Source of the DNA: a virus
IMG/VR virus record: IMGVR_UViG_3300009181_000263
Location: 1 to 28,783 of that record
DNA: 28,783 bases
Strand: one strand, 5' to 3'
The notes under the pieces are model-generated. The model made no database searches. It was not told the DNA's origin and saw only the letters and a list, made by a program, of their open reading frames with translations. The position numbers were made by a program, and so were the translations under genes. Position 1 is the stretch's first letter. Every line of letters begins with the position of its first letter. Below, piece by piece: positions 7,967 to 15,203 of this stretch.

Positions 7967-9145
7967 GACGAAATTAAATCTATATCAGATACAGAATACT
8001 TTGCTCATGCGGCTTTAAACGCATCAAAGTTAAAAAAATACATTAATAGCCCAGCTCGGGCCATTTACGACGAATTTAAAGGCTCTAAGGCTACATTACT
8101 AGGCAGTCTTGTTCACTGTTTAGTTTTCGAAGCAGATCAAGTTATTAAAAGATACGTGGCTGAGCCTAAAAAAGTTCTGCCCGAAATGCTAACTTTGCCA
8201 GAGCATGTAGTAATACAGAAGCCACTAGAAGAAGTGCTTCTGATAGAAGGAACGGTAATAGTTCCTAGCGAATTTATCACGACTAGCGGCACCGTAGCCG
8301 TTAAAAAACAAGCTCAATATCAGAGCTGGTGCGATACTTACCCGAACGCCATTTTTGTTCATTCAGAGAAGGAAGCTCTAGATCTGCTAATAGAGAGAGC
8401 TAGAGCCATCGGAGCGACTATTATCGGTAATTACAAACACCTTGTTAATGCTTGGGAGTATGAGCAAGCCGTTAAGGGAATCGCTATCCTTGACAGACCT
8501 AGCTATGCTAAAGCTTTATGGATTTTTAGATCAGTTAAAAAGCATAAAAATGCTAGAAAACTGTTATGGCACAAAGCTGGGAAGCCTGAACTGGCTTTCT
8601 TCGCTCAGGTTCCCGAGTTTAATAATGAGCTTTGCAAGGGGAAGCTTGATTATTATATTTCGACTAAAACCAATCAAGGAGAGGAGATCAACATGATCCT
8701 CGACTTAAAAACACTTGGACGCGATTCTCATATGAAATTAGAGCTAATGTCCGCCAACACCAGAGAAGCCACAGAGAATAAGCTCAGACTGGTTTTCGAG
8801 GATCTTGGCTATGATATGAGCTTAGCGTTCTACAATTTGCTGCATAAAGCGATGAAAGGCTCACCAGCTACGCATTTCATAATAATAGCGGTGCAAACGG
8901 ACAAGTATCCTTATGAAGTTTTTGAAATTAGGATTGATCCAGACTGGATCAGGCTTGGAGAGTTTAAAGTTATAAAACTTCACAAGCTTTATAAAAAGTG
9001 TTTAGAGACTGGTTTTTATCCTAAGATCGATCAACTCCAATGGAACGAAGATCTGGGCGACTGGGAGTTTATCAAAGATGGAATTAGCTTTTTAATTAAG
9101 CCGACTGAGAGAGCTATCAAAAAAATGGAGAACTTAAGATCATGA
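7946..9145 (+). CDS. RecE-like PDDEXK exonuclease
   Basis: 399 residues from ATG 7946 (393 from ATG 7964, which has the same ATTAAACATG context as the helicase start and may be the true one). The N-terminal part (residues 25-62: LNASKLKKYINSPARAIYDE, then LGSLVHCLVFE) matches the phage exodeoxyribonuclease VIII/RecE-like PDDEXK family (PF12684, DUF3799). The active site is GKLDYYI with D235, followed by ILDLKT with D253 and K255, and a Y-x-x-x-x-A-F-Y helix near 283-295. These enzymes chew one strand of a DNA duplex to leave single strands for annealing. The RecT-like partner lies four genes downstream in the same operon. No Shine-Dalgarno is visible at either start. Confidence 0.9.
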   Translation: MLILLNMDEIKSISDTEYFAHAALNASKLKKYINSPARAIYDEFKGSKATLLGSLVHCLVFEADQVIKRYVAEPKKVLPEMLTLPEHVVIQKPLEEVLLIEGTVIVPSEFITTSGTVAVKKQAQYQSWCDTYPNAIFVHSEKEALDLLIERARAIGATIIGNYKHLVNAWEYEQAVKGIAILDRPSYAKALWIFRSVKKHKNARKLLWHKAGKPELAFFAQVPEFNNELCKGKLDYYISTKTNQGEEINMILDLKTLGRDSHMKLELMSANTREATENKLRLVFEDLGYDMSLAFYNLLHKAMKGSPATHFIIIAVQTDKYPYEVFEIRIDPDWIRLGEFKVIKLHKLYKKCLETGFYPKIDQLQWNEDLGDWEFIKDGISFLIKPTERAIKKMENLRS

Positions 9146-9399
9146 GCGAAATGCCTGAATATTTTGAACGATTAAAAAATCTGATTTCTACTGAATTTAA
9201 AATAGATAAGTGGGTGCTGGATAAAGAATTAACATATTTTTTTTATAAAGAAGGCATCAAGTCAAGGGCAGATGAACTTGGTTCATTAATAGACGAAGCT
9301 AATGATATTTGCGAAGCTTTATCGGACAGCTTATCATCTATCGAAAACGCCACCAGCCGAATGAAAAGATTTCTAAAAACAAAAGGAGAAAACAAATAA
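9142..9399 (+). CDS. Small hypothetical protein between RecE-like and RecT-like genes
   Basis: 85 residues, helical and charged (ISTEFKIDKWVLDKELTYFF, then DELGSLIDEANDICEALSDS), ending in a basic KRFLKTKGENK. The start overlaps the exonuclease stop (ATGA) and has GGAG about 12 bases upstream. No family recognised. Position suggests an accessory recombination factor. Confidence 0.72.
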   Translation: MSEMPEYFERLKNLISTEFKIDKWVLDKELTYFFYKEGIKSRADELGSLIDEANDICEALSDSLSSIENATSRMKRFLKTKGENK

Positions 9400-9693
9400 A
9401 TGACAATACGCACGACCGAAATGAATAAAGAGAATGGCTATAAGGGCCAAATCGCTAGATTAAAGAATGAAAATCAAAAGCTAAAATCTGATCTAGAAAA
9501 GCTAGGACTTGAAATGCTGCCAGATGCAATCAATGAAAGCGAGGCACAGTCTTCCATCAGAAGCCTTAAAAGGTTCATGGAGAGGCTGATAGCACCGATC
9601 AATAAAGAAGAAGTGAAAATCAAGAATCCCGAGCTTGCAGCGTTTATTAATCAAACTCTTGCGGCTATTGATTTTGCGGGGGAGGTCGCTTAA
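9400..9693 (+). CDS. Hypothetical coiled-coil protein
   Basis: 97 residues with a good AGGAG Shine-Dalgarno. Residues about 14-40 (GQIARLKNENQKLKSDLEKL) have a leucine heptad typical of a short coiled coil; the remainder is helical (SSIRSLKRFMERLIAP). It starts immediately after the previous stop and its own TAA overlaps the next ATG. Possible oligomeric accessory protein of the recombination operon; no family recognised. Confidence 0.7.
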   Translation: MTIRTTEMNKENGYKGQIARLKNENQKLKSDLEKLGLEMLPDAINESEAQSSIRSLKRFMERLIAPINKEEVKIKNPELAAFINQTLAAIDFAGEVA

Positions 9694-9965
9694 TGCCAGC
9701 GATAGACAACGCTATTGCTAGCTTTAAAGCGGCCTTAACCGAAACATTAGCAGACGCTGTTACAGTGGGAGACGTAGTAGAAAAGATCGGGGAATCTCAT
9801 TTAGAGCTAATTGAAATTGCAGCAAAGCTGGCAGCTCTATCTAGGGGACAGCCATTCGAAGAAGTTAATTCAATAGAGTTATGTTTCGGAAGCGGCGTAC
9901 ATATGTTCGAATTAAAAGTTAAAAAAATACAAAAGGAAAATACAAACAATGAATCAAAATTATAA
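9693..9965 (+). CDS. Small hypothetical protein before the RecT-like gene
   Basis: 90 residues with a strong GGGGGAGG Shine-Dalgarno. The N-terminal two thirds are helical and acidic (AIASFKAALTETLADAVTVG), followed by a short strand region (SIELCFGSGVHMFELKVKKI). Its last 17 bases overlap the RecT-like gene. No known domain is seen. Confidence 0.7.
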   Translation: MPAIDNAIASFKAALTETLADAVTVGDVVEKIGESHLELIEIAAKLAALSRGQPFEEVNSIELCFGSGVHMFELKVKKIQKENTNNESKL

Positions 9966-10812
9966 CCAGCCTAAAGGCACAGCCCTCGCTAAACCAGCCC
10001 AGAAGGCGACTTTAGCTAAAAATTTCTTTGCTGAAAATACCAACGAGAGCGAAATCCTGCAAACTCACTTTCAAGCATTTGCGGATGATGCAAGATCGCT
10101 TAATATACAAGTCACGCTGCCGCAGTTAGTTTCGCGAGTTCGCACCATCGTAAATAATGACGGCTCAGAAGAAACAACTATTGAAGCAGCAGTCGAAGCT
10201 GCAAAGCTAAGCCTAATCAGAGGCGTAGAAGCGAACGAGGTCTGCATAATCAGCAATAAACCAGCTTTGACTAAGCCCGCATTACTTAAGCTTGCTAACA
10301 GAGCTTTCCAGCAAAGCGGAGCAGCGATCTCTTACGAGATTCAATTCTATGGAGCTTCTGGCGAACCAACGACCGATAAAAACGTAATAGATTCGGCGAG
10401 TTGCACTATTAGTGCAAAGGTCGGCACAAAGGCCACAGGTATATTCAGCGGCTTTGCTGGAGAAATTCTTGAATATAAAGGAATGAAAGCTTTTTGGGAT
10501 AGATATAAAGGACGCAACACTCACGATAAAAGAGGCGTATTGACGGACATGGCTCTAAGATCTGCGATCAGAACCTATTTTCCTGAAGTCTTAGCTAACT
10601 CTCAATTTGCCGATGAGCTTGAGCTTCATGAAGCGATTGAAGCTCAAGTTTCAAAGCCAGTGCCAGCTATAGCTTCATCAGCTGATTTATTACTGGATGA
10701 AGATGAGCCAGCAGCGGCGATCGAGGAAGTCGAAATATCTGAACCTGAAGAGCCTGAAGCAGAGCAAACTGCTGAAGATGATGAGAAAATAGACTTCGAA
10801 GGAGTAATTTAA
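9949..10812 (+). CDS. RecT-like single-strand annealing protein with acidic tail
   Basis: 287 residues. The core (about 35-235) has the features of a RecT-type annealing protein: an early helix with a VEAAKLSLIRGVEANE stretch (about 82-97, comparable to the AAxLGLxPG region of RecT), a central beta region and the conserved late segment YKGMKAFWDRYKG ... LTDMALRSAIRTYFPE (about 176-213). The last 45 residues are strongly acidic and end in DDEKIDFEGVI, recalling the acidic-plus-hydrophobic tip of SSB proteins. Family role: anneal complementary single strands made by the partner exonuclease. It shares the operon with the RecE-like gene. Subfamily assignment is moderate because the core is divergent. 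Confidence 0.75.
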   Translation: MNQNYNQPKGTALAKPAQKATLAKNFFAENTNESEILQTHFQAFADDARSLNIQVTLPQLVSRVRTIVNNDGSEETTIEAAVEAAKLSLIRGVEANEVCIISNKPALTKPALLKLANRAFQQSGAAISYEIQFYGASGEPTTDKNVIDSASCTISAKVGTKATGIFSGFAGEILEYKGMKAFWDRYKGRNTHDKRGVLTDMALRSAIRTYFPEVLANSQFADELELHEAIEAQVSKPVPAIASSADLLLDEDEPAAAIEEVEISEPEEPEAEQTAEDDEKIDFEGVI

Positions 10813-11004
10813 ATGACTGGAGACGCTGAAAAAAGCTTCCTAACAGTAAAAGAAGCGGCATATCGACTAGACGTGCCGCCTTCCACTGTTTACGGCTGGA
10901 TCAGAAAAAATAATTTTCCTGATCTAAAGTTTAAAAAGATTGGCGGTAAATTAATCATAGCTAAGCCAGACGTGGATAAGGTTATAAATAAACTTAAGGA
11001 ATAG
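10813..11004 (+). CDS. Excisionase/MerR-like helix-turn-helix protein
   Basis: 63 residues, a single small winged-helix DNA-binding domain (PF12728, HTH_17 type). FLTVKEAAYRLDVPPSTVYGWI (10-31) is the helix-turn-helix and the KKIGGKLIIAKPDVDKVI part forms the wing and last helix. Such proteins act as excisionases or transcription switches. A strong AGGAG lies about 10 bases before the ATG. It follows the RecT-like stop directly and is two bases before the metalloprotease gene. No integrase is in the window, so an excision role cannot be supported; regulation of this operon is equally possible. Confidence 0.88.
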   Translation: MTGDAEKSFLTVKEAAYRLDVPPSTVYGWIRKNNFPDLKFKKIGGKLIIAKPDVDKVINKLKE

Positions 11005-11006
11005 CA

Positions 11007-11945
11007 ATGGCCAATAAACAACCTTATCTTACTGGTAAATACGCTAGAACTCTAGCCAGCACTATAGTTCTAGATTCCAGATATCCACTGGATCTAAGAA
11101 ACTCGATTAAGACATTCCTGAGCCAATATAAGAACTATGAATATATCGAAATAGATCTTACAGAGATCCCAGAACTTGGCAACGCAACGATTCAGAATGG
11201 CATAGGATTCTTTCAGCTTGCTAGCTCACTAGGCGACCGTCCTATAGCTGGATATACATACTTTATCGGCGTAGGACAGCAAGACGCTTCAGATCCACAG
11301 ACGACACTATATCCAGCCTTCGTAGCTGTTCAGCCAGCCATCGATAAAGTCATCATTCACGAATGGGGACATGGCATAGGACTAGGACACGAGGATAACG
11401 CCTATCGCTGGATCAATTTTAAAAGAATATGGCGAAGTGAACAGTCCTATTTTTATGGAAATATCTCAGGCGGCGGCTTCATGGCTTACGGCGGTAAAGA
11501 GTTTAATCCATCAGATGATTTCGCCATCAAAAAATTATTAAATCCTTCCTTTCCTGCTGCCACTGTATCGGGACAGATCAAGATCGGCACTGAGTTTCTT
11601 AAAGGTGCTAATTTGATTTTTATAGACGTTGAAAAGAAATTTAATTCAACGCCAAAACCACTACCAATAAGACACGCCGCGATAATAGACATGCTTGGAG
11701 CTGCCGATGGCAGCTTTAAAATTCACGTACCTAAAGGTAAATACTGGATCATGCTTGTGCCGATAGACAACTATAGTCGTCCGACTCACGGTACTTGGTC
11801 TTTAGCCGATTCTCAGATCAAGGATTTGACTGAGCCGCTTTTTTTAACCAAAAACTTAAAGTTCTTCAGAGAAGAAGAACGCAAGGGAATTATAGAGCTT
11901 GCTGCTGGAGATAATTTAATTATAAATCCGCAGGTGCGAATTTGA
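11007..11945 (+). CDS. Metzincin-type zinc metalloprotease with carboxypeptidase-regulatory-like domain
   Basis: 312 residues. The zinc motif HEWGHGIGLGH (118-128) fits HExxHxxGxxH exactly, with ligands H118, H122 and H128 and base E119. A likely Met-turn follows at GGFMAYGG (M159), so this is a metzincin-like fold. Residues about 185-262 (VSGQIKIGTEFLKGANLIF ... DGSFKIHVPKGKYWIMLVP) read like a carboxypeptidase regulatory-like beta-sandwich. No signal peptide or membrane helix is visible, so the product would act in the cytoplasm, be packaged, or be freed at lysis. It is in the recombination operon, 2 bases after the HTH gene, with AAGGAAT as ribosome binding site. Its substrate is unknown. 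It could be a host- or regulator-cleaving factor, a cargo gene, or a prohead-type protease, though the last is unlikely by family. Confidence 0.85.
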   Translation: MANKQPYLTGKYARTLASTIVLDSRYPLDLRNSIKTFLSQYKNYEYIEIDLTEIPELGNATIQNGIGFFQLASSLGDRPIAGYTYFIGVGQQDASDPQTTLYPAFVAVQPAIDKVIIHEWGHGIGLGHEDNAYRWINFKRIWRSEQSYFYGNISGGGFMAYGGKEFNPSDDFAIKKLLNPSFPAATVSGQIKIGTEFLKGANLIFIDVEKKFNSTPKPLPIRHAAIIDMLGAADGSFKIHVPKGKYWIMLVPIDNYSRPTHGTWSLADSQIKDLTEPLFLTKNLKFFREEERKGIIELAAGDNLIINPQVRI

Positions 11946-12166
11946 ATAATGAGTTAAATTTTCAAAAGCAAAGAATTAATCGCGAGTGGTGTGATTTCTT
12001 GCTAAATGCAAACATTCACCGATCCTTCTCAAAGCTAGAGCATCCATCTTTGAGAAGGATGCGTAAGGATATAATTTTTCAAAACATTATAAAAAACGAC
12101 ACCGAACCAGCAAGCCCAAGCCTTGACAGGATTTACACCATCGGCGACCAGCAAGCACCTGAATAG
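11942..12166 (+). CDS. Doubtful small ORF at the convergent end
   Basis: 74 codons beginning with TTG 11942, overlapping the protease stop by 4 bases. There is no good Shine-Dalgarno. Its last 132 bases lie opposite the DUF1353 gene, and the perfect hairpin at 12022-12060 falls in its middle. Residues are basic and helical at first (NFQKQRINREWCDFLL). Only the first 30 residues or so are free of overlap with a better gene. It may be real but the evidence is thin. Confidence 0.3.
   Translation: MNNELNFQKQRINREWCDFLLNANIHRSFSKLEHPSLRRMRKDIIFQNIIKNDTEPASPSLDRIYTIGDQQAPE
12022..12060. terminator. Hairpin at the convergent operon boundary
   Basis: Perfect 13-bp stem: ATCCTTCTCAAAG (12022-12034) pairs with CTTTGAGAAGGAT (12048-12060), with a 13-base loop. 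On the minus strand the loop holds the TAG stop of the DUF1353 gene (12037-12035). It lies where the rightward recombination operon meets the leftward late operon, so a two-way terminator or RNA-end protector is plausible. No U-tract follows on either strand, so classical intrinsic termination is uncertain. Confidence 0.6.
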
Positions 12167-12463
12167 TCCATGAGTGAACAGCTGATTAGCTTTCTTTTTG
12201 CAGCACAGATAATCATGCACCAGAGCCGCTCGCAACGTGTTTCCCTCGAATGGCTCACCGATTAAAGGCTGCACCAGTGAAGGGATGCTCATTCCATCAG
12301 AGATATAATCCATTGGAACCTTAACGAAGTGAGGCTTAGCGAAGTGCCTCATATTAAGGTATAGATTTTTCTTCAGTGCAACGCGAAGCTTATTATCCGA
12401 AAAAAAGAAATAGCAATAATCTTGAGCATTGAATTTTCTTAATCGTTTCGATAATTGGATCAT
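12035..12463 (-). CDS. DUF1353 phage protein
   Basis: 142 residues. VPMDYISDGMSIPSLVQPL (49-67), EGNTLRAALVHDYL (73-86) and a late segment with LLVADGVNPVKAWACWFGV (105-123) match DUF1353 (PF07087), a small phage protein usually found near the baseplate, fibre and lysis genes. Its biochemical role is not known. It is the last gene of the leftward late operon, directly after the probable fibre gene, and its stop codon is in the loop of the terminator-like hairpin. No lysozyme or holin gene is recognisable beside it in this window. Confidence 0.88.
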   Translation of the reverse strand: MIQLSKRLRKFNAQDYCYFFFSDNKLRVALKKNLYLNMRHFAKPHFVKVPMDYISDGMSIPSLVQPLIGEPFEGNTLRAALVHDYLCCKKKANQLFTHGLFRCLLVADGVNPVKAWACWFGVVFYNVLKNYILTHPSQRWML

Positions 12464-12464
12464 T

Positions 12465-13124
12465 TTATGATTCGACTGGTCTGCGGTAAACTCTGAAAAC
12501 AGAGAATGCGTCTAAAGATATGGACTCATTGTTATTATTGAGTTCTAGCGAAATCGTGGCAGGGCTTGCGTTTTTGGCTATATTAGGGAACTTAAAAACG
12601 CCAAACACTGGCAGAACTGACGTAAGAACACCACTTCCAGTATTTAGTCCTAAGCCATAAGGGAACGCAAGCCCAGTCGTCACGCTGATCGCTGAACATT
12701 TCCAGCGAATCTGCGGATAACTTGAGCCTCCAACATTTCGCTGAGATGTAATTTTTAATTCCATTTCGACAAAATAGTCGAAATTTCCACTGTCACTGCT
12801 CCCATCTGTGACAGTAAAAGCCGTGACAGCCTGATAACCAGTAGCACCCGAAGGCGTAAAAGCAGTGTTGTCTTTTATTGCAACTCCGATAAACTTACGC
12901 CCACCATTATTAATTAAATTATTGATCGCTGTTAATAACTGGGTTTTATTTGTCCCCGTATTGTCGCAGACTCCGCCGCCCCCCTCCACTAAGTTCACCA
13001 GCTCTTCTATGCTATTAACATTCAGGTGCAGAGCTTCGATCTTAGTACCATTGCTCACGCCTGTGATCTTATCTACAAACTTGCCGCCTGAATTATTTAA
13101 ATTCGATATATTCTTAATTACCAT
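12465..13124 (-). CDS. Probable fibre or virion appendage protein
   Basis: 219 residues, rich in Asn, Gly, Ser and Thr, with mostly beta-strand character after an N-terminal part containing a GGGG run (52-55). No cysteine cluster or enzyme motif is seen. It lies downstream of the gp48-like baseplate gene and the coiled-coil protein, where Mu-like phages encode their tail fibres, and it is larger than the assembly chaperones found there. The start overlaps the preceding gene by 11 bases. Fibre role is inferred from composition and place only. Confidence 0.65.
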   Translation of the reverse strand: MVIKNISNLNNSGGKFVDKITGVSNGTKIEALHLNVNSIEELVNLVEGGGGVCDNTGTNKTQLLTAINNLINNGGRKFIGVAIKDNTAFTPSGATGYQAVTAFTVTDGSSDSGNFDYFVEMELKITSQRNVGGSSYPQIRWKCSAISVTTGLAFPYGLGLNTGSGVLTSVLPVFGVFKFPNIAKNASPATISLELNNNNESISLDAFSVFRVYRRPVES

Positions 13125-13506
13125 TCGAGTTCACCTCATCATTAATTCTAGATATCTCTTCCTGATTGAGTTTAATTTGCTGTTTTTTTTCTTGCTTGAG
13201 TGTAATTAAATCACCCACTAGCGTTTCTGGCGTTTCTCCTTCAATCTTTTCAATCTCAGATTTTAACTTTTCAAACTCATCGAATTTCGCATAAAATTCA
13301 GTGGTGTAGTTCTCGCGAGAAACGATCTCGTCCATTTCTGCCTTAATTGCAGCTAGCTCGTTAAGTTTATCTTCAAGCTTAAATTCAGAAAGAGCCTCAA
13401 GCCTCTCATCAAGCTCTTCTATATCCCTTGCGAGGCTTCTATTCTCAGCTTCTAGCGAATCTATTATAGCTAAGTCTTTTTCTAATTTTTCGTTTTCGTC
13501 GTTCAT
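13114..13506 (-). CDS. Coiled-coil protein in the tail-fibre region
   Basis: 130 residues, almost wholly charged helix with heptad leucines and isoleucines (EKDLAIIDSLEAENRSLARD at 9-28, then further heptads through about residue 120) and no membrane segment. Good Shine-Dalgarno (AAGGAG). Located between the gp48-like gene and the probable fibre. It could be a fibre shaft component, an assembly helper or a scaffold, and I cannot distinguish these. Confidence 0.7.
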   Translation of the reverse strand: MNDENEKLEKDLAIIDSLEAENRSLARDIEELDERLEALSEFKLEDKLNELAAIKAEMDEIVSRENYTTEFYAKFDEFEKLKSEIEKIEGETPETLVGDLITLKQEKKQQIKLNQEEISRINDEVNSNGN

Positions 13507-13515
13507 ATTTTCTCC

Positions 13516-14115
13516 TTATATTAAATCGAAATCCAATAAAACCCAAGCAGGCACCATCCTGTTAAGCAAACAAAAAAAACCAAACGGCAGCGTTGATGTA
13601 TATAACAGGCTCTCGCCGCATTCAGCTTCGCCGCACTCAGCTGTTAATGAGCCATAAGGGACTAACTGAGTAGTTAAGCTAGTCTCGCCGCATTCGGCTT
13701 CGCCGCACTCGGCGTAAGTTACAGCCTCATAATCTAAAAGCCGCAAACCTAAATGCCATGCCGCTTTACGAGTTAAAAGAACCGTACCAACATCAAATAA
13801 ATTAGCGATTTCTTGGATAAGCTCTTGCTTGAAAGGTTTTTTTGCTGTAAATAAAGCTAAAACCTCTGCCCTTGCGGCTTCAATAGTATTAGGCTCGCCA
13901 CAACGGGGAAGGAAAAAATCTTCTTGCCACAAATCAAGGCTATTAGTGGTGTTTATCGGATCAGAATCTTCTCCGACTCTCAAGGCGTAATCCTCAAGCT
14001 CACTTAAAACCGCAGCTATCGATTCATAAAGCTTAGCTGTATTACTGTCTTTATCAGCCTCCCAAATTGGCCCTCGTTCAAGCAGGGATATAAATGAATC
14101 TAATAACTTTGCCAC
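13516..14115 (-). CDS. Baseplate protein, Mu gp48/YmfQ-like (DUF2313)
   Basis: 199 residues matching the Mu gp48-like wedge or fibre-connector family (PF10076). LLERGPIW (11-18) and the following helical region that splits the protein into halves fit, and the C-terminus ends with LLNRMVPAWVLLDFDL as in the family's P-A-x-x-x-x-x-F ending. The family's 'AG-x-x-x-AGD-x-L' type element appears here as AECGEAECGE and is present twice (about residues 134-143 and 158-167), with the DNA repeat at 13611-13639 and 13683-13711. It overlaps the gp47-like gene by 16 bases, in the Mu order. Confidence 0.85.
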   Translation of the reverse strand: MAKLLDSFISLLERGPIWEADKDSNTAKLYESIAAVLSELEDYALRVGEDSDPINTTNSLDLWQEDFFLPRCGEPNTIEAARAEVLALFTAKKPFKQELIQEIANLFDVGTVLLTRKAAWHLGLRLLDYEAVTYAECGEAECGETSLTTQLVPYGSLTAECGEAECGESLLYTSTLPFGFFCLLNRMVPAWVLLDFDLI

Positions 14116-15203
14116 GTTATACTCCCGACTGTTGCTAGCTTATTATTCGGCACTACGATTGATTCACCAGTTAGAGGCGTGCCAGCATTCGCTATTTGAA
14201 TCAGCTGGTGCTTAGTTTCGCCAGCTGAAATACTTATAGCTTCTCTAATTTGCGAAACAGGCATAGCGTAAGGATAAGCCGTTAAGCTTGGGCTTGAATT
14301 TAACATGAAATATTCACGCAGTCCAGCTTCTATAGCTTGCTGTATAGCTAAACTATTAGGATCTATTTTAATTATGAAATCTAAATAGTAACTTACAGGA
14401 TCTAAGTAATTAACTACAACGCCAGCTTCAATCCTTGCGGCGACCGCGACTTGAGCAGCTCCAAGCTTTCCAGTTTCAGGGCTTATCTCCGCAGGATCTT
14501 GAGCTACATAAGATATAGTGATCTCGCCGTTCGCTGGCTGGCGTGGAAATACAAAAGCTCTGACGTCGCCCAACTCTTCGGTTATCCATCTTTGAATATC
14601 TGTTACAGAGCCAGTTCCAAAACTATTAGACACCGAATCACGCATCCGATATCTCCAAGACTCTAGATCTTCCAAGTCTCTGCCGCCAATAAGACCACCG
14701 ACTGCGACTGTTGCCGATTCATCTACGCCAGCGATATCAGTCTCCAGAAACAGCTCAGCCGTCGCCGCAGTATTATAATCAACGCCTACATTCTCGGCGA
14801 TTACTGCTATAGTAGCCGTTCCAGTAGAGATGACTCCTGAAGATGTAGTCTTAAAACGCAATCCAGTATTAGAGACTACAAAAGTATCAGCCGCTATAGT
14901 AGAACCATTCGTTCCAGTAAAAGTCACTGAGCCAGAAGCAAACGCTGCCTGCACTCGATCGACCTTATAGGTCGGTAAATGTCTTTCATAAAGAGCTTCT
15001 TCTGAAGCTGAAAATATCCATCTATCTAAATAGGTTCGCTGAACGTATAAGACAATCAGATTCAGCATTTCCGCGATAGCTGAGAAAAAAGGATAAATGA
15101 ACGACTGCTGATATTTAGCAGTAAATGACGAGCCTGTAAGGGATCTAAATGTATTAATACCTAAATCCCTAAATGTTTCTTTACTTGGTTTTTCGATTGG
15201 CAT
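14100..15203 (-). CDS. Baseplate J-like protein (Mu gp47-like)
   Basis: 367 residues of the baseplate J/gp47 family (PF04865), the wedge component that surrounds the central hub of contractile tails. Typical features are the helical N-terminus with YVQRTYLDRWIFSASEEALY (about 53-72), the beta-rich middle with TFTGTNGSTIAADTFVVS, and the GGRDLEDLESWRYRMRDSV segment (about 173-191) with its following GSVTDIQRWI. Length is normal for the family. It follows the gp46-like gene with no gap and overlaps the gp48-like gene. All sit in the same order as in phage Mu. Confidence 0.93.
   Translation of the reverse strand: MPIEKPSKETFRDLGINTFRSLTGSSFTAKYQQSFIYPFFSAIAEMLNLIVLYVQRTYLDRWIFSASEEALYERHLPTYKVDRVQAAFASGSVTFTGTNGSTIAADTFVVSNTGLRFKTTSSGVISTGTATIAVIAENVGVDYNTAATAELFLETDIAGVDESATVAVGGLIGGRDLEDLESWRYRMRDSVSNSFGTGSVTDIQRWITEELGDVRAFVFPRQPANGEITISYVAQDPAEISPETGKLGAAQVAVAARIEAGVVVNYLDPVSYYLDFIIKIDPNSLAIQQAIEAGLREYFMLNSSPSLTAYPYAMPVSQIREAISISAGETKHQLIQIANAGTPLTGESIVVPNNKLATVGSITWQSY

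Noticed and set aside
10813-11004. Firm call of excisionase
   Set aside because: No integrase or attachment site is visible in the window; only the HTH domain type is supported.
12865-13209. 114-codon plus-strand ORF across the fibre and coiled-coil genes
   Set aside because: Opposite to two better-supported genes and ends in a low-complexity hydrophobic run.
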